DNA of 64,000 nt from WTAW01 sp964406575. GTDB lineage: Bacteria; Acidobacteriota; Aminicenantia; Aminicenantales; Aminicenantaceae. The stretch covers positions 37,401 through 101,400 of the forward strand of contig CAYOSH010000017.1 in NCBI GenBank assembly GCA_964406575.1. The letters run 5' to 3'. This document shows positions 50,629 to 59,390 of this stretch, one piece after another; position 1 is the first letter of the stretch, and each line of letters starts with the position of its first letter. Below the pieces are notes generated by a model, which saw nothing but the letters and a program-made list of their open reading frames with translations, did not search any database and was not told the DNA's origin. The translations under genes were made by a program, and so were the position numbers.

Positions 50629-52977
50629 ATGAAGAAACTCATCAGGGTATCGGTTCGTGCGTTCGTTGAGCACCTGCTGCAGCAGGGGGATCTGTCTTCT
50701 GTGTTTGATCTTACCTCGAGAACATCTGGTTATAACGGGCTGCGCGCCCATCAGAAAATCCAAAAATCCCGACCCGATTCATACCACAGCGAAGTCCCTG
50801 TTTTTTACCGTATCGACAACGAATCCTTAACTTTAGACATCCAGGGACGCATCGATGGTGTTTATAGACAGAATGGGTCGGTCGTGATCGAGGAGATAAA
50901 GACCACACGAAGAGACCTGGATACTTTTATTGCTGAACAGAATCCTCTGCATTGGGCGCAGGTCAAGACCTATGCTGCTATCTATTCTCTTGAAAACAAT
51001 ATCGATACTATCCAAACGCAGTTAACATACTGTCAACTGGAGACCGGGGAAATAAAGACCTTCTCTCAGAAAGCGTCATGTGATGAATTGAACCTGTTTT
51101 TCCTTGACCTGGCCAGCCAATATCTCGATTGGATGGAGAGGATCGAGTCTTGGCAGAGGGTTCGAAACGAGGCAATTCTGAACGCGGATTTTCCTTTTTC
51201 ATCCTTCCGGCTAGGACAGCTTCAAATGATCGAGGAGGTCTCTCACACCATCAAGAATCAAGAGCAGCTGATCATCCAGGCCCCCACCGGCACAGGAAAA
51301 ACCATTGCTGCTCTCTTCCCGGCGATCAAGGCCTTAGCTCAAGGTCATGTAGAAAAGATCTTCTATTTGACGGCTCGGACCACGGGGCGTGTGATCGCCG
51401 AAAAAACGCTCAAGGAGTTGAACACAAAGGGCCTCCCGATCAAGTTTGTCACCATAACCGCCAAAGAAAAGGTCTGCTTTAATGCGGATAAGAACTGCAC
51501 AGGCGAAGAATGTGTTTATGCCAAAAGATACTACGACCGGCTTAGAGGGGCTCGGGAGTCCCTTTTCCATCAGGATGTTTTCACCCGTGAAACCATTCTG
51601 GAAATCGCCGAGATGTATGAAATATGTCCGTTTGAGTTTTCTCTGGATCTTTCTCTCTGGGTGGACTGTGTGATCTGTGATGTGAACTATGCCTTTGACC
51701 CAAGGGTGTACTTAAGAAGATTTTTTCTGGAGAGTTTCCTAAACTGCACATTTTTGATCGATGAAGCCCATAATCTTGTCGATCGGTCGAGAGAGATGTT
51801 TTCTGCGCAGATCAATAAAGCGAGCTTTCTGGAACTGCGGCGGAAGCTCGAGGATAAAAAATCCGAGATTTATGAACTCATCGGTGAGATCGACAAGACA
51901 CTTTTGCAGAGAAAACAAGCGCTAGGGGATGAAGCCAATGCGTGGGACAGGGACTGCCCCAAGGATCTGATCTCTCTGCTGAGGCGATTGGTTCTGAGTC
52001 TGGAGCGGAAAGTAACAGCTTATCCTCAATCTCCACTCAATAAATTTTTACTTGACCACTATTTCGAGGTGAACTGGTTCTGTAAAGTCGCAGATATGTA
52101 TGATGAGAACTATGTGACCTGTTTGGAACAAAGGGAGAGGGACCTGATCGTTAAGCTGTTCTGCCTCGACCCATCTGAACACCTGCGCACAGCTCTCGAG
52201 AGGGCAAATTCTGCAATCCTTTTTTCCGCAACGATCACGCCGATGTCTTATTTCGCCCAGATGCTGGGTTGTCGAGAGGATGCGCAAAAGCGGGCCCTGC
52301 CCTCACCCTTCCCTCCGGAAAATCTCTGTGTGCTGGCCTCCAAATCTGTGTCCACCCTCTACAGGCATAGGACTCGTACCAGAAACGATCTGGCCAAAAC
52401 GATCGGTTCTCTGATCAGCGTAAAAAAAGGGAACTATCTCGTGTTTTTCCCATCTTATGCGTATATGGATATGGTCTTCCCTCTGTATGAACAATTCTTT
52501 CCGCATCACAGCCTGTTAGTCCAGACACAGGGAATGGGAGAAGATGAGCGTTTGCAGTTCTTGGAGCATTTTTCCCATGAGAATAGCGGCACACTTGTAG
52601 GATTTGTGGTGATGGGTGGGATCTTTGGCGAAGGGATCGACTTGATGGGAGACCGTCTTTCCGGTGCCGTTGTTGTCGGTGTGGGATTACCAGGAATTTC
52701 ACTGGAGAGGGAATTGATCCGCGGTCATTTTGAGGACAAACAGATGCCCGGTTTCAATTATGCCTATCTCTATCCCGGGATGAACCGGGTGTTCCAGGCC
52801 GCCGGCCGTGTGATCCGTTCAGAGGAGGACAGGGGAGCCATTCTGCTGGTAGACACGCGTTACTCTCTCCCACAGTATAATTCTCTTTTTCCTTCGGATT
52901 GGCAGGTTCGTTTTGTCCGGAACGAGAAACAAATTGGTCACATCCTCGATAAGTTCTGGACACGTCAGAGCGGTTAG
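50629..52977 (+). CDS. PD-(D/E)XK nuclease-Rad3/DinG-type helicase fusion
   Basis: 782 residues from ATG 50629; a TTG at 50623 is also in frame. Residues about 45-110 carry a Cas4/RecB-like PD-(D/E)XK nuclease core: GRIDGVYRQNG with the Asp, then VVIEEIKTT with ExK. Residues about 190-780 form a superfamily 2 XPD/Rad3/DinG helicase: Walker A APTGTGKTIAAL near 219, DEAH in FLIDEAHNLVD near 377, and the Fe-S domain cysteines C283, C290, C295 and C333 between them. Motif V/VI-like GIFGEGIDLMGD and QAAGRVIRSEEDRG close the chain. It should unwind DNA 5'-3', with a nuclease for ends or flaps. It heads an operon with the genes at 53074 and 54984. Confidence 0.88.
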   Translation: MKKLIRVSVRAFVEHLLQQGDLSSVFDLTSRTSGYNGLRAHQKIQKSRPDSYHSEVPVFYRIDNESLTLDIQGRIDGVYRQNGSVVIEEIKTTRRDLDTFIAEQNPLHWAQVKTYAAIYSLENNIDTIQTQLTYCQLETGEIKTFSQKASCDELNLFFLDLASQYLDWMERIESWQRVRNEAILNADFPFSSFRLGQLQMIEEVSHTIKNQEQLIIQAPTGTGKTIAALFPAIKALAQGHVEKIFYLTARTTGRVIAEKTLKELNTKGLPIKFVTITAKEKVCFNADKNCTGEECVYAKRYYDRLRGARESLFHQDVFTRETILEIAEMYEICPFEFSLDLSLWVDCVICDVNYAFDPRVYLRRFFLESFLNCTFLIDEAHNLVDRSREMFSAQINKASFLELRRKLEDKKSEIYELIGEIDKTLLQRKQALGDEANAWDRDCPKDLISLLRRLVLSLERKVTAYPQSPLNKFLLDHYFEVNWFCKVADMYDENYVTCLEQRERDLIVKLFCLDPSEHLRTALERANSAILFSATITPMSYFAQMLGCREDAQKRALPSPFPPENLCVLASKSVSTLYRHRTRTRNDLAKTIGSLISVKKGNYLVFFPSYAYMDMVFPLYEQFFPHHSLLVQTQGMGEDERLQFLEHFSHENSGTLVGFVVMGGIFGEGIDLMGDRLSGAVVVGVGLPGISLERELIRGHFEDKQMPGFNYAYLYPGMNRVFQAAGRVIRSEEDRGAILLVDTRYSLPQYNSLFPSDWQVRFVRNEKQIGHILDKFWTRQSG

Positions 52978-53073
52978 AATGAGTAAAGATTTAGGGATAA
53001 ATAGAGATTGATGATACAGGGCAGATAGCCGGAACAGGAGAAATGAGATTACCTCCTGAGTGAATAAAGAAAG

Positions 53074-54984
53074 ATGTCGAAAAAGATAAAAACTCTGAAA
53101 GAGCTCGATGTTCTGGCTGTCGATTGTCAAGCCACTCACAGCAATCCCGATAAAGGCCAAATCCTCGAGATCGGTTGGGTCAAAACTCGAGCCTCTGCAG
53201 CGGCTGATTTCGAAAAGACTTCGAGAAATGCGGAGACTTATCTCCTTAAAATTCCAAGAGTCGCTGAGATCCCCAAAGCTGTATTGAGGATCACTGGCAT
53301 CTCCCAAGAAGAACTGCAGTCAGCTCAGGCTCCAAAGGAGATCTGGCAACGCCTGTCTCGACTAGCAGAGAGCATAGCGGAGAAAATATCTAAAGAAGAT
53401 ATGAGACCAACAAATCGGAACAATACGTTACAGACTCTGGCAGAACACAATAATGCGGCTTGCCCGGCTGTCGTTCATTTCTGCCGTTATGAGGAACCCT
53501 ATCTAAAAAAACTCCACAAAAAATACAGCCCGAAAAAAGATTTTCCTCTTTCGATCGTCTGCACACACGAAATTGTGAACCGGTTGCTGCCTGGATTACC
53601 CCGGAAGAGCCTTAGAGCTGTGGCTGGATATTTCGGGCAATCCCTTCCAGAATCCCGCCGCAGCTTGGATCATGTTGCAGCCACAGCACTCATCTGGTTT
53701 CACTTGGTCAGACTGCTCGAAGACACACACGCCATCACCACCTTTGACGAACTCCGGGAGTGGCTTAGACAGCCGACCATCAATTTATCGGGGAATAAGT
53801 TTGCGCGTGCCTATCCTATGGCAGAGACATATCGCAAGGATCTCCCCGATCAGCCCGGAATCTACAGGATGTGCCGTTCAGGGGGAGATCTCTTGTATAT
53901 CGGAAAGGCCAAGTCGCTCAGACAGAGGGTCAACAGCTATTTTCATAAAGGAAGCCGGCATCCGGAGCACATCCTCGAAATGTTGAGCCAGGCGCAATCG
54001 CTGGATACAACAGTAACCCGAACAGCCTTTGAAGCCGCTCTTGTAGAGTCAGATGAGATCAAAAAACATTCCCCTCCCTATAATCGGGCACTGCGGACAA
54101 ATGAACGCGATGTGCTGTTTTTCTCTCGTGATCTAAAGAGCACAAACTCTCAGCCCGATAGCTATCACTCGATTGGCCCCTTGCCCTCATCACACTGTCT
54201 CGACTCCCTGGCTTTGTTGGGAGGTGCGTTCAATGGGGACTTGAGAAAAATATCTCTAAAGGAGATTGAAGGAATTCTGAATATCCCTTCAGAATATCTT
54301 TCAGACCGGGATTGTTTTTTTTCGGGTGTCAAAGCGTTTAAAAAAGATTTTCATAAATCTCTCCAGCCCGCGTTCGATCTGAGGACATTGATGTCTTTGG
54401 GGGCTCAGTTTTGGAAAGATAAGCTGGAGGAGCAGGCCGCAGAAGAGACCGCCAGAATAGAGGCTCTAGAGCGGGCTGCGGAAAAATCTGTTCTGGAAGA
54501 GGACGCTGCGAATGAGCAGATGGAAGAGCAGATCCTTGAACTTAAAGTGCAGGAATTTGAGGAGATAGAGATCGTGGACACCTGGACACCGGAACGTATC
54601 GTAAAAGCTCTGAAGAGCATCATCCGGTTGGGCGCCTTTCAGATCAGGCGATCGCGCTGGTTCTGCCGGCTCAGCGAATCCTCTTTTGTATGGACACCTG
54701 GTGGGGGGGATCCAAAAAAGAGAAGCTTGATCGTGTTTAAAGGTGGAATTCCTCTTTTTAAAGATCCTCTGTCATCTTCTGTAACCATACCTGTCCTCTC
54801 CGGTCACAAAAAACCACTTTTTGAGCGACAAAAAAATTTCGACCTAATTGTTTTTGACAGAATGCGTGTAACCACGACAGAGATCCGGAGGCTCATCCAG
54901 GAAGGGCGTGAGGTTGAGCTCTGGCTACATCCTGATGTGTGCTTCCGGAACGAACAGCTCAAACGAATGCTCCGATGGGTGTGA
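53074..54984 (+). CDS. Exonuclease-like (DnaQ fold) / GIY-YIG nuclease protein
   Basis: 636 residues. Residues about 10-225 have a DnaQ/DEDD exonuclease-like fold: LAVDCQATHSNPDKGQILEI, AEHNNAACPAVVHFCRYEE and RRSLDHVAATALI. By eye the first motif is D-x-Q rather than D-x-E, and the third lacks the usual His and Asp, so this part may be inactive. Residues about 257-340 form a GIY-YIG domain, PGIYRM (G262) and LLYIGKAKSLRQRVNSYF (YIG near 275), of the UvrC N-terminal/Cho type. The last 220 residues, including an acidic helical stretch about 450-495, are unassigned. It is 96 bases after the helicase gene and ends in TGATG, overlapping the next start by one base. Confidence 0.82.
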   Translation: MSKKIKTLKELDVLAVDCQATHSNPDKGQILEIGWVKTRASAAADFEKTSRNAETYLLKIPRVAEIPKAVLRITGISQEELQSAQAPKEIWQRLSRLAESIAEKISKEDMRPTNRNNTLQTLAEHNNAACPAVVHFCRYEEPYLKKLHKKYSPKKDFPLSIVCTHEIVNRLLPGLPRKSLRAVAGYFGQSLPESRRSLDHVAATALIWFHLVRLLEDTHAITTFDELREWLRQPTINLSGNKFARAYPMAETYRKDLPDQPGIYRMCRSGGDLLYIGKAKSLRQRVNSYFHKGSRHPEHILEMLSQAQSLDTTVTRTAFEAALVESDEIKKHSPPYNRALRTNERDVLFFSRDLKSTNSQPDSYHSIGPLPSSHCLDSLALLGGAFNGDLRKISLKEIEGILNIPSEYLSDRDCFFSGVKAFKKDFHKSLQPAFDLRTLMSLGAQFWKDKLEEQAAEETARIEALERAAEKSVLEEDAANEQMEEQILELKVQEFEEIEIVDTWTPERIVKALKSIIRLGAFQIRRSRWFCRLSESSFVWTPGGGDPKKRSLIVFKGGIPLFKDPLSSSVTIPVLSGHKKPLFERQKNFDLIVFDRMRVTTTEIRRLIQEGREVELWLHPDVCFRNEQLKRMLRWV

Positions 54985-56030
54985 TGCGGCTTCTTTTTCT
55001 GGCAGATACTCACCTCGGTTTTGATTATCCTTTCCGTCCCCGGATCGATCGGCGCCGAAGGGGGGAGGACTTTTTCGCCAATTACAGGCGCGCTCTCCAA
55101 CCCGCTTATGATGGCGAAGTGGATGCAGTCATCCATGGTGGAGATCTCTTTTTCCGGAGTAAAGTTCCCGTCCAGCTTGTTGATATGGCCTTTATTCCGT
55201 TGAATGAGATTGCAGACTTGGGCGTCGATGTTTTTATCGTCCCTGGTAACCATGAACGGTCGCGGATTCCTTTCAGGATTTTGACCTTGCATCCGCACAT
55301 CCATATCTTTGATGTCCCGCGGACATTCATCATGGAGCGGGAGGGATGGAAGCTAGCTGTCGCCGGATTTCCATACTGGCGGGATAATGTGCGCGAACGA
55401 TTTTTAGAAGTCCTCGAGGACACAGAATGGCAACACAGGATCAAGGACTGCGACGGTGCGGTTCTCTGTGTGCACCACTGTTTTGAAGGGGCGACGGTGG
55501 GACCTGGGAACTACACTTTTCGGTACAATGATGATGTGATCCGGATCAGAGATGTTCCGGACGTGTTTGTAGCTGTACTCTCAGGACATATCCATCGCTT
55601 CCAGGTGCTAACAAATGACCTTCATGGAAAACCCGTGGATACGCCCGTTTTTTATCCTGGCTCCATCGAGCGGACCTCTTTTGCCGAAAAAGACGAACCG
55701 AAGGGCTATCTGGAAGTCGAGTTGAGAAAGAATGAAGGAATGAATAAAGATGGTCAGCTGACCATATCTTGGAAATTTATCGAGCTGCCTGCCCGGTCCA
55801 TGGTCCACATCAACATCCTGGTACAAGGATTGGGAAGAGATGCTCTCGCTGACTGCCTACGCCGCGCACTTAAAAGTGTCGATCCCGAAAGCGTGGTCAA
55901 ACTGCATATCAGAGGTCAAGTCCACGAAGATGCCTTAGCTGTTCTAAGGTCTCAATATCTGAGAACCCTTTCCCCAGGACAGATGAACATCAGCTTAAGA
56001 ATTTCTTCATCTGGAGGGAGACATTATTAA
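54984..56030 (+). CDS. Mre11/SbcD-like DNA repair phosphoesterase
   Basis: 348 residues from ATG 54984, whose A is the last base of the previous stop (TGATG), a translational-coupling arrangement. An open frame extends back to 54939 but would overlap the GIY-YIG gene by 46 bases. Metallophosphoesterase motifs are complete: FLADTHLGFDYPF (DxH), VIHGGDLFFRS (GD), VPGNHERSRIP (GNHE), CVHHCFEGATVG and LSGHIHRFQVLT (GHxH). The order and the HxDLF-like second motif match the Mre11/SbcD nuclease group. No SbcC/Rad50 partner follows. It is the last gene of the helicase-nuclease operon, so it may act with those proteins on DNA ends. Confidence 0.85.
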   Translation: MRLLFLADTHLGFDYPFRPRIDRRRRGEDFFANYRRALQPAYDGEVDAVIHGGDLFFRSKVPVQLVDMAFIPLNEIADLGVDVFIVPGNHERSRIPFRILTLHPHIHIFDVPRTFIMEREGWKLAVAGFPYWRDNVRERFLEVLEDTEWQHRIKDCDGAVLCVHHCFEGATVGPGNYTFRYNDDVIRIRDVPDVFVAVLSGHIHRFQVLTNDLHGKPVDTPVFYPGSIERTSFAEKDEPKGYLEVELRKNEGMNKDGQLTISWKFIELPARSMVHINILVQGLGRDALADCLRRALKSVDPESVVKLHIRGQVHEDALAVLRSQYLRTLSPGQMNISLRISSSGGRHY

Positions 56031-56448
56031 GATTTTCAATCCTCTTTATCAACGATATTTATCTCAATAACGAGTTTAAGTGGGGTTGATTTTTAGGGAA
56101 CTACGATTGAGGGTTTCGTCAATTTCAGACAATTAAATTTATAAGTATTTCCTTTTTTTACTAGCCACGGATCCTTCGCCACTTTCCGTAATTTCCACCC
56201 ACCGACAGTCTGAAAGGAGAGTACTACAGATATAACAGCAGAACCAACAGTCAAAAAATCAATAATCTTTTCTCCAATACAATTGACAGTTTAATCCCAA
56301 ATTAATATTCTTTAGTCAATTGACGGAACTGGGAAAACAAACAGAGGTTTTTGCCATAAAAGACATGAGGAGGAGTTTACGTTATTATGGAAACAAACCC
56401 GTTTGTAAAAAAATTGACTGGATTTTTCACTTGTAGGGGATGGATGGA
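56031..56448. other. Intergenic region upstream of the AOR operon
   Basis: A gap of 418 bases, AT-rich. It contains a strong promoter at 56283-56311 and a leader of about 130 bases; no further element or repeat was recognised. Confidence 0.45.
56283..56311 (+). promoter_or_regulatory. Promoter of the ferredoxin-AOR operon
   Basis: Consensus TTGACA (56283-56288) and TATTCT (56306-56311) are 17 bases apart. Confidence 0.55.
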
Positions 56449-57153
56449 ATGAGCAAAGACATAAGAAATGTATCGGGCAAGAGTTCAATTCTTTCGAGGC
56501 GCGAGTTCTTGAAAATTTCTGGAAATATGGCTGTTCTCATGGGAACAGCCAATGCTCTGAAGGAATTCGTGTGGTTGAGGAACGGAATAGCCGCTGTCCC
56601 TGCATCCGAGGGTTATCTCCTGGTAGATACAAAGAAATGTCAGGGCTGTCTAACGTGTATGCTTGCCTGTTCGCTATGCCATGAGGGCAAAGAGAATCTT
56701 TCCCTCTCCAGAATTCAGATTCTCCAGAATCCTTTTGAAGGATTTCCCGCTGATCTGGACATATCCCAGTGCCGGCAGTGTGTGGACCCGAAGTGTGTGG
56801 AGGCCTGTCCAACCGAGGCGTTGTTTGTGGACAAAGAGCATGGCAACATCAGGCGTATTGATGAGATGAAGTGTATCGGTTGCGAAAGCTGTATCGAAGC
56901 ATGTCCGTTCACACCTTCACGTTCTAGCTGGGATGGTGATGAAGAACATGCGCTGAAGTGTGATTTGTGTCTTGATACACCCTACTGGAATCAAGAGGGC
57001 GGCCCCGGAGGAAAACAGGCTTGCGTGGAGTTATGTCCTCTAGGGGCGTTGATATTTACAAAAGAAATACCGGATCAGCACGGCGATAAGGGATATAACA
57101 TTAATTTGCGCGGAAAAGGCTGGGAGAAACTTGGTTTTTCTGTTGATGATTAA
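56449..57153 (+). CDS. Tat-exported four-cluster ferredoxin (AOR electron-transfer subunit)
   Basis: About 234 residues from ATG 56449, with AGGGGA eight bases upstream; an ATG at 56440 overlaps that site. A twin-arginine signal SRREFLK (residues 16-22) precedes a hydrophobic stretch. Four 4Fe-4S motifs follow: CQGCLTCMLAC (from C64), CRQCVDPKCVEACP, CIGCESCIEACP and CDLC...CVELCP. This is the DmsB/HycB-like iron-sulfur subunit that passes electrons to or from a molybdo/tungsto-enzyme. The AOR gene follows after 53 bases. The Tat signal may reflect export together with its partner, although AOR itself lacks a signal; the signal might instead be vestigial. Confidence 0.85.
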   Translation: MSKDIRNVSGKSSILSRREFLKISGNMAVLMGTANALKEFVWLRNGIAAVPASEGYLLVDTKKCQGCLTCMLACSLCHEGKENLSLSRIQILQNPFEGFPADLDISQCRQCVDPKCVEACPTEALFVDKEHGNIRRIDEMKCIGCESCIEACPFTPSRSSWDGDEEHALKCDLCLDTPYWNQEGGPGGKQACVELCPLGALIFTKEIPDQHGDKGYNINLRGKGWEKLGFSVDD

Positions 57154-57162
57154 GGAGGCTCC

Positions 57163-57210
57163 ATGAGTGAGTTTGCAAGCCAGAAAAGACTGGAAAGAGG
57201 GGAGAAATGA
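57163..57210 (+). CDS. Possible 15-codon leader ORF coupled to the AOR gene
   Basis: ATG 57163 has a strong AAGGAGG five to eleven bases upstream. The frame reads MSEFASQKRLERGEK and stops at TGA 57208-57210, overlapping the AOR start as ATGA. It sits where a coupling or leader peptide would be. It has no homologue I recognise and could be a chance frame in an intercistronic spacer. Confidence 0.35.
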   Translation: MSEFASQKRLERGEK

Positions 57211-59255
57211 ATGGCCATATGGGAAAAATTTTGAGATTGAATTTGACGGACAGAAAAGCTTCCACACTGGAAACTGCGCAGTATGAAGGATGGGTGGGTG
57301 GACATGGAATGGGATCTGCGATTTTTTGGGATTTGATTAAGGACAAGGCCATAAGCGGATATGATGAGCGGAATATCATCACCATAATGACATCGCCTTT
57401 GAGTGGCACCCTGGCACCGGCTGCTTCAGGACGAACCGAAATGCAGGGGATTGGCGTTCAATCATCTCCAATTGGATGGTTCACCCGGGGAAATTTTGGC
57501 GGCCGTTTTGGACCCATGATGAAGTTTGCAGGATGGGATGGAATTGTCATCGAGGGGAAAGCCGACAGCCCGGTCTGGATAGACATCAGAAATGATAAGG
57601 TCGACTTCAAAAGTGCCAAGGGCCTATGGGGTTTAGACACGATGCAGACGCAGCTTCAGATTTGGAATGAAGTCTGCAGTGGCGGTCGATTCGGCCAATG
57701 GCTGTCTGTGGGAGAGCTAAAGATGGGTCAAAGGACCACACAACGGCCTGCGGTGTTGACCATCGGGCCGTCGGGAGAAAGAAAAAGCCGGGTGGGTTGT
57801 TTGATCCATGATGCCGGAAATGCCGTCGGACAGGGTGGATTTGGTGGTATCTGGGGATCGAAAAACCTGAAAGCGATTAGCGTTATCGGAACCAAGAGCA
57901 TTCCAGTGGCAGACCCGAATGCACTCCTGGAAGCGCGTCTACAGGCATACAAAAAGTTCGGATTTCATGTCGATTATAAAAAAGGTGAGCGAGATCCTCA
58001 CAATTTTATGTTCTGGGATAGGCCGGAACAGGCGCGAATTCAGTCGTGCATCGGCTGCTATGAGGGCTGTCGGAATCGCTATAAAACCGGAATCGGGAAT
58101 GAGTCTCAATGCGTAGAGACGTTTTATTCTTTTTATGACAGAGCCAAACATGGCGGTAAAACCACCCAAACTGCTTTCAAAGCTACAGATTTACTGCAAA
58201 AATACGGCATAAATGCCTATGAAGCCTGGCGAGGGATGGAATACCTGAATAAACTTTACAAAATGGGTGTTTTGGGTCCTGGAAAAGACATAGATTGCGA
58301 CCTCCCCTTCAACAAGATAGGGGAAACAGAACTGATCGAAAAATTTCTCTATGTTATGGCCTACAGAGAAGGTATCGGAGACATTTTTGCTGAAGGATTC
58401 TATAGAGCCGCCGATACATGGGGCAGGTTGAACAAGGATTCGGAAACCGGAATACTTCCGTATCCCTATTGGGGACTTCCAGAGCACGCTTACGATCCAA
58501 GAGGAGAGGTCAGCTGGGGCTATGCCTCTATACTCGGTGACCGGGATGCCAATGAACATGATTTTAATTTCTTGTTTTGGGAGCCAAGCCGTGCCATGTG
58601 GCAAGGAAAACCAATGCCGTACGAGGCCGAATGGGTCACTAAGGTCATCGCTGAAAAGTTGGTTCCGTATGAAGGAAATCCTCTGATGTTGGATTACAGT
58701 ACAGAAAATATTTACTCTGACCATCTGGCTAAGCTTTCGGCATGGTTTAGACACTACACTCGCTTTTGGAAACAGTCAGCACTTTATTGCGATTATCGCT
58801 GGCCTGATTTTGTCAGAAAAGATTCTCCGGACGGTCGAGGAACGACGGGGGATGGAGAGCCTACGTATCTCAACGCTGTTACTGGTAAGGATTTTAGTTT
58901 CAGTGAGGGCATGGATATCGGACGCAAAATTTGGAATTTAGACAACTCCATTTGGACGCTTCAAGGCCGACATCGGGATATGGTTCATTTTGCAGATTAT
59001 ATTTATGAACAGCCTTTTAAACCGAATTGGCCTTCGGCTTGGCTTCCGGGCAGAAAAGATGGAAAGTGGGAATACATCCGTGTCGACGGACGTCATCTGG
59101 ATAGAGACAAATTCGAGGAATTCAAAACAAGGTATTATAAACTCGAGGGATGGGATACAAAAACAGGCTGGCCAAGAAAAGAGACTCTCGAGTTATTAGG
59201 TCTTAGCCAAGTGGCTGACGCTCTTGCAAAAAATGCCAAATTGGGCAGTGAATAA
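57207..59255 (+). CDS. aor: Tungsten-type aldehyde:ferredoxin oxidoreductase family protein
   Basis: 682 residues. The start MNGHMGKILRLNLT parallels the family's usual beginning, and GAGGAG-like sequence (AGAGGGGAG) precedes the ATG. Pterin-binding regions include GGHGMGSAIFWDL, SGRTEMQGIGVQSSPIG and RVGCLIHDAGNAVGQGGFGG. The single [4Fe-4S] cluster ligands are C281, C284, C288 (CIGCYEGC) and C528 (LYCDYRW). AOR-family enzymes oxidise aldehydes or reduce acids using a tungsto-bis-pterin. The substrate is not predictable, and some subfamilies instead act on aromatic or sugar substrates. The gene is in an operon with the four-cluster ferredoxin, as in heteromeric AORs. Confidence 0.92.
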   Translation: MNGHMGKILRLNLTDRKASTLETAQYEGWVGGHGMGSAIFWDLIKDKAISGYDERNIITIMTSPLSGTLAPAASGRTEMQGIGVQSSPIGWFTRGNFGGRFGPMMKFAGWDGIVIEGKADSPVWIDIRNDKVDFKSAKGLWGLDTMQTQLQIWNEVCSGGRFGQWLSVGELKMGQRTTQRPAVLTIGPSGERKSRVGCLIHDAGNAVGQGGFGGIWGSKNLKAISVIGTKSIPVADPNALLEARLQAYKKFGFHVDYKKGERDPHNFMFWDRPEQARIQSCIGCYEGCRNRYKTGIGNESQCVETFYSFYDRAKHGGKTTQTAFKATDLLQKYGINAYEAWRGMEYLNKLYKMGVLGPGKDIDCDLPFNKIGETELIEKFLYVMAYREGIGDIFAEGFYRAADTWGRLNKDSETGILPYPYWGLPEHAYDPRGEVSWGYASILGDRDANEHDFNFLFWEPSRAMWQGKPMPYEAEWVTKVIAEKLVPYEGNPLMLDYSTENIYSDHLAKLSAWFRHYTRFWKQSALYCDYRWPDFVRKDSPDGRGTTGDGEPTYLNAVTGKDFSFSEGMDIGRKIWNLDNSIWTLQGRHRDMVHFADYIYEQPFKPNWPSAWLPGRKDGKWEYIRVDGRHLDRDKFEEFKTRYYKLEGWDTKTGWPRKETLELLGLSQVADALAKNAKLGSE

Positions 59256-59287
59256 TTATGGTTCCTTTGAAACTGTTAGGGTAATCT

Positions 59288-59326
59288 CCCTCTCGTCAAC
59301 CTCTGTTACCACAGTTTGAGAGAGGG
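59288..59326. terminator. Long imperfect hairpin between convergent genes
   Basis: CCCTCTC (59288-59294) pairs with GAGAGGG (59320-59326). Inside, TCAA/TTGA and shorter pairs extend the stem to a TTAC loop. Neither side is followed by a run of T, so it is at best a weak or factor-assisted terminator for the AOR (plus) and GH3-esterase (minus) genes. Confidence 0.35.
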
Positions 59327-59390
59327 CTTGCTGCGAAGATGACCTTTTCCAGGATATATCCCCGATGAAACTCAAGGCTGGCGCATTTCC

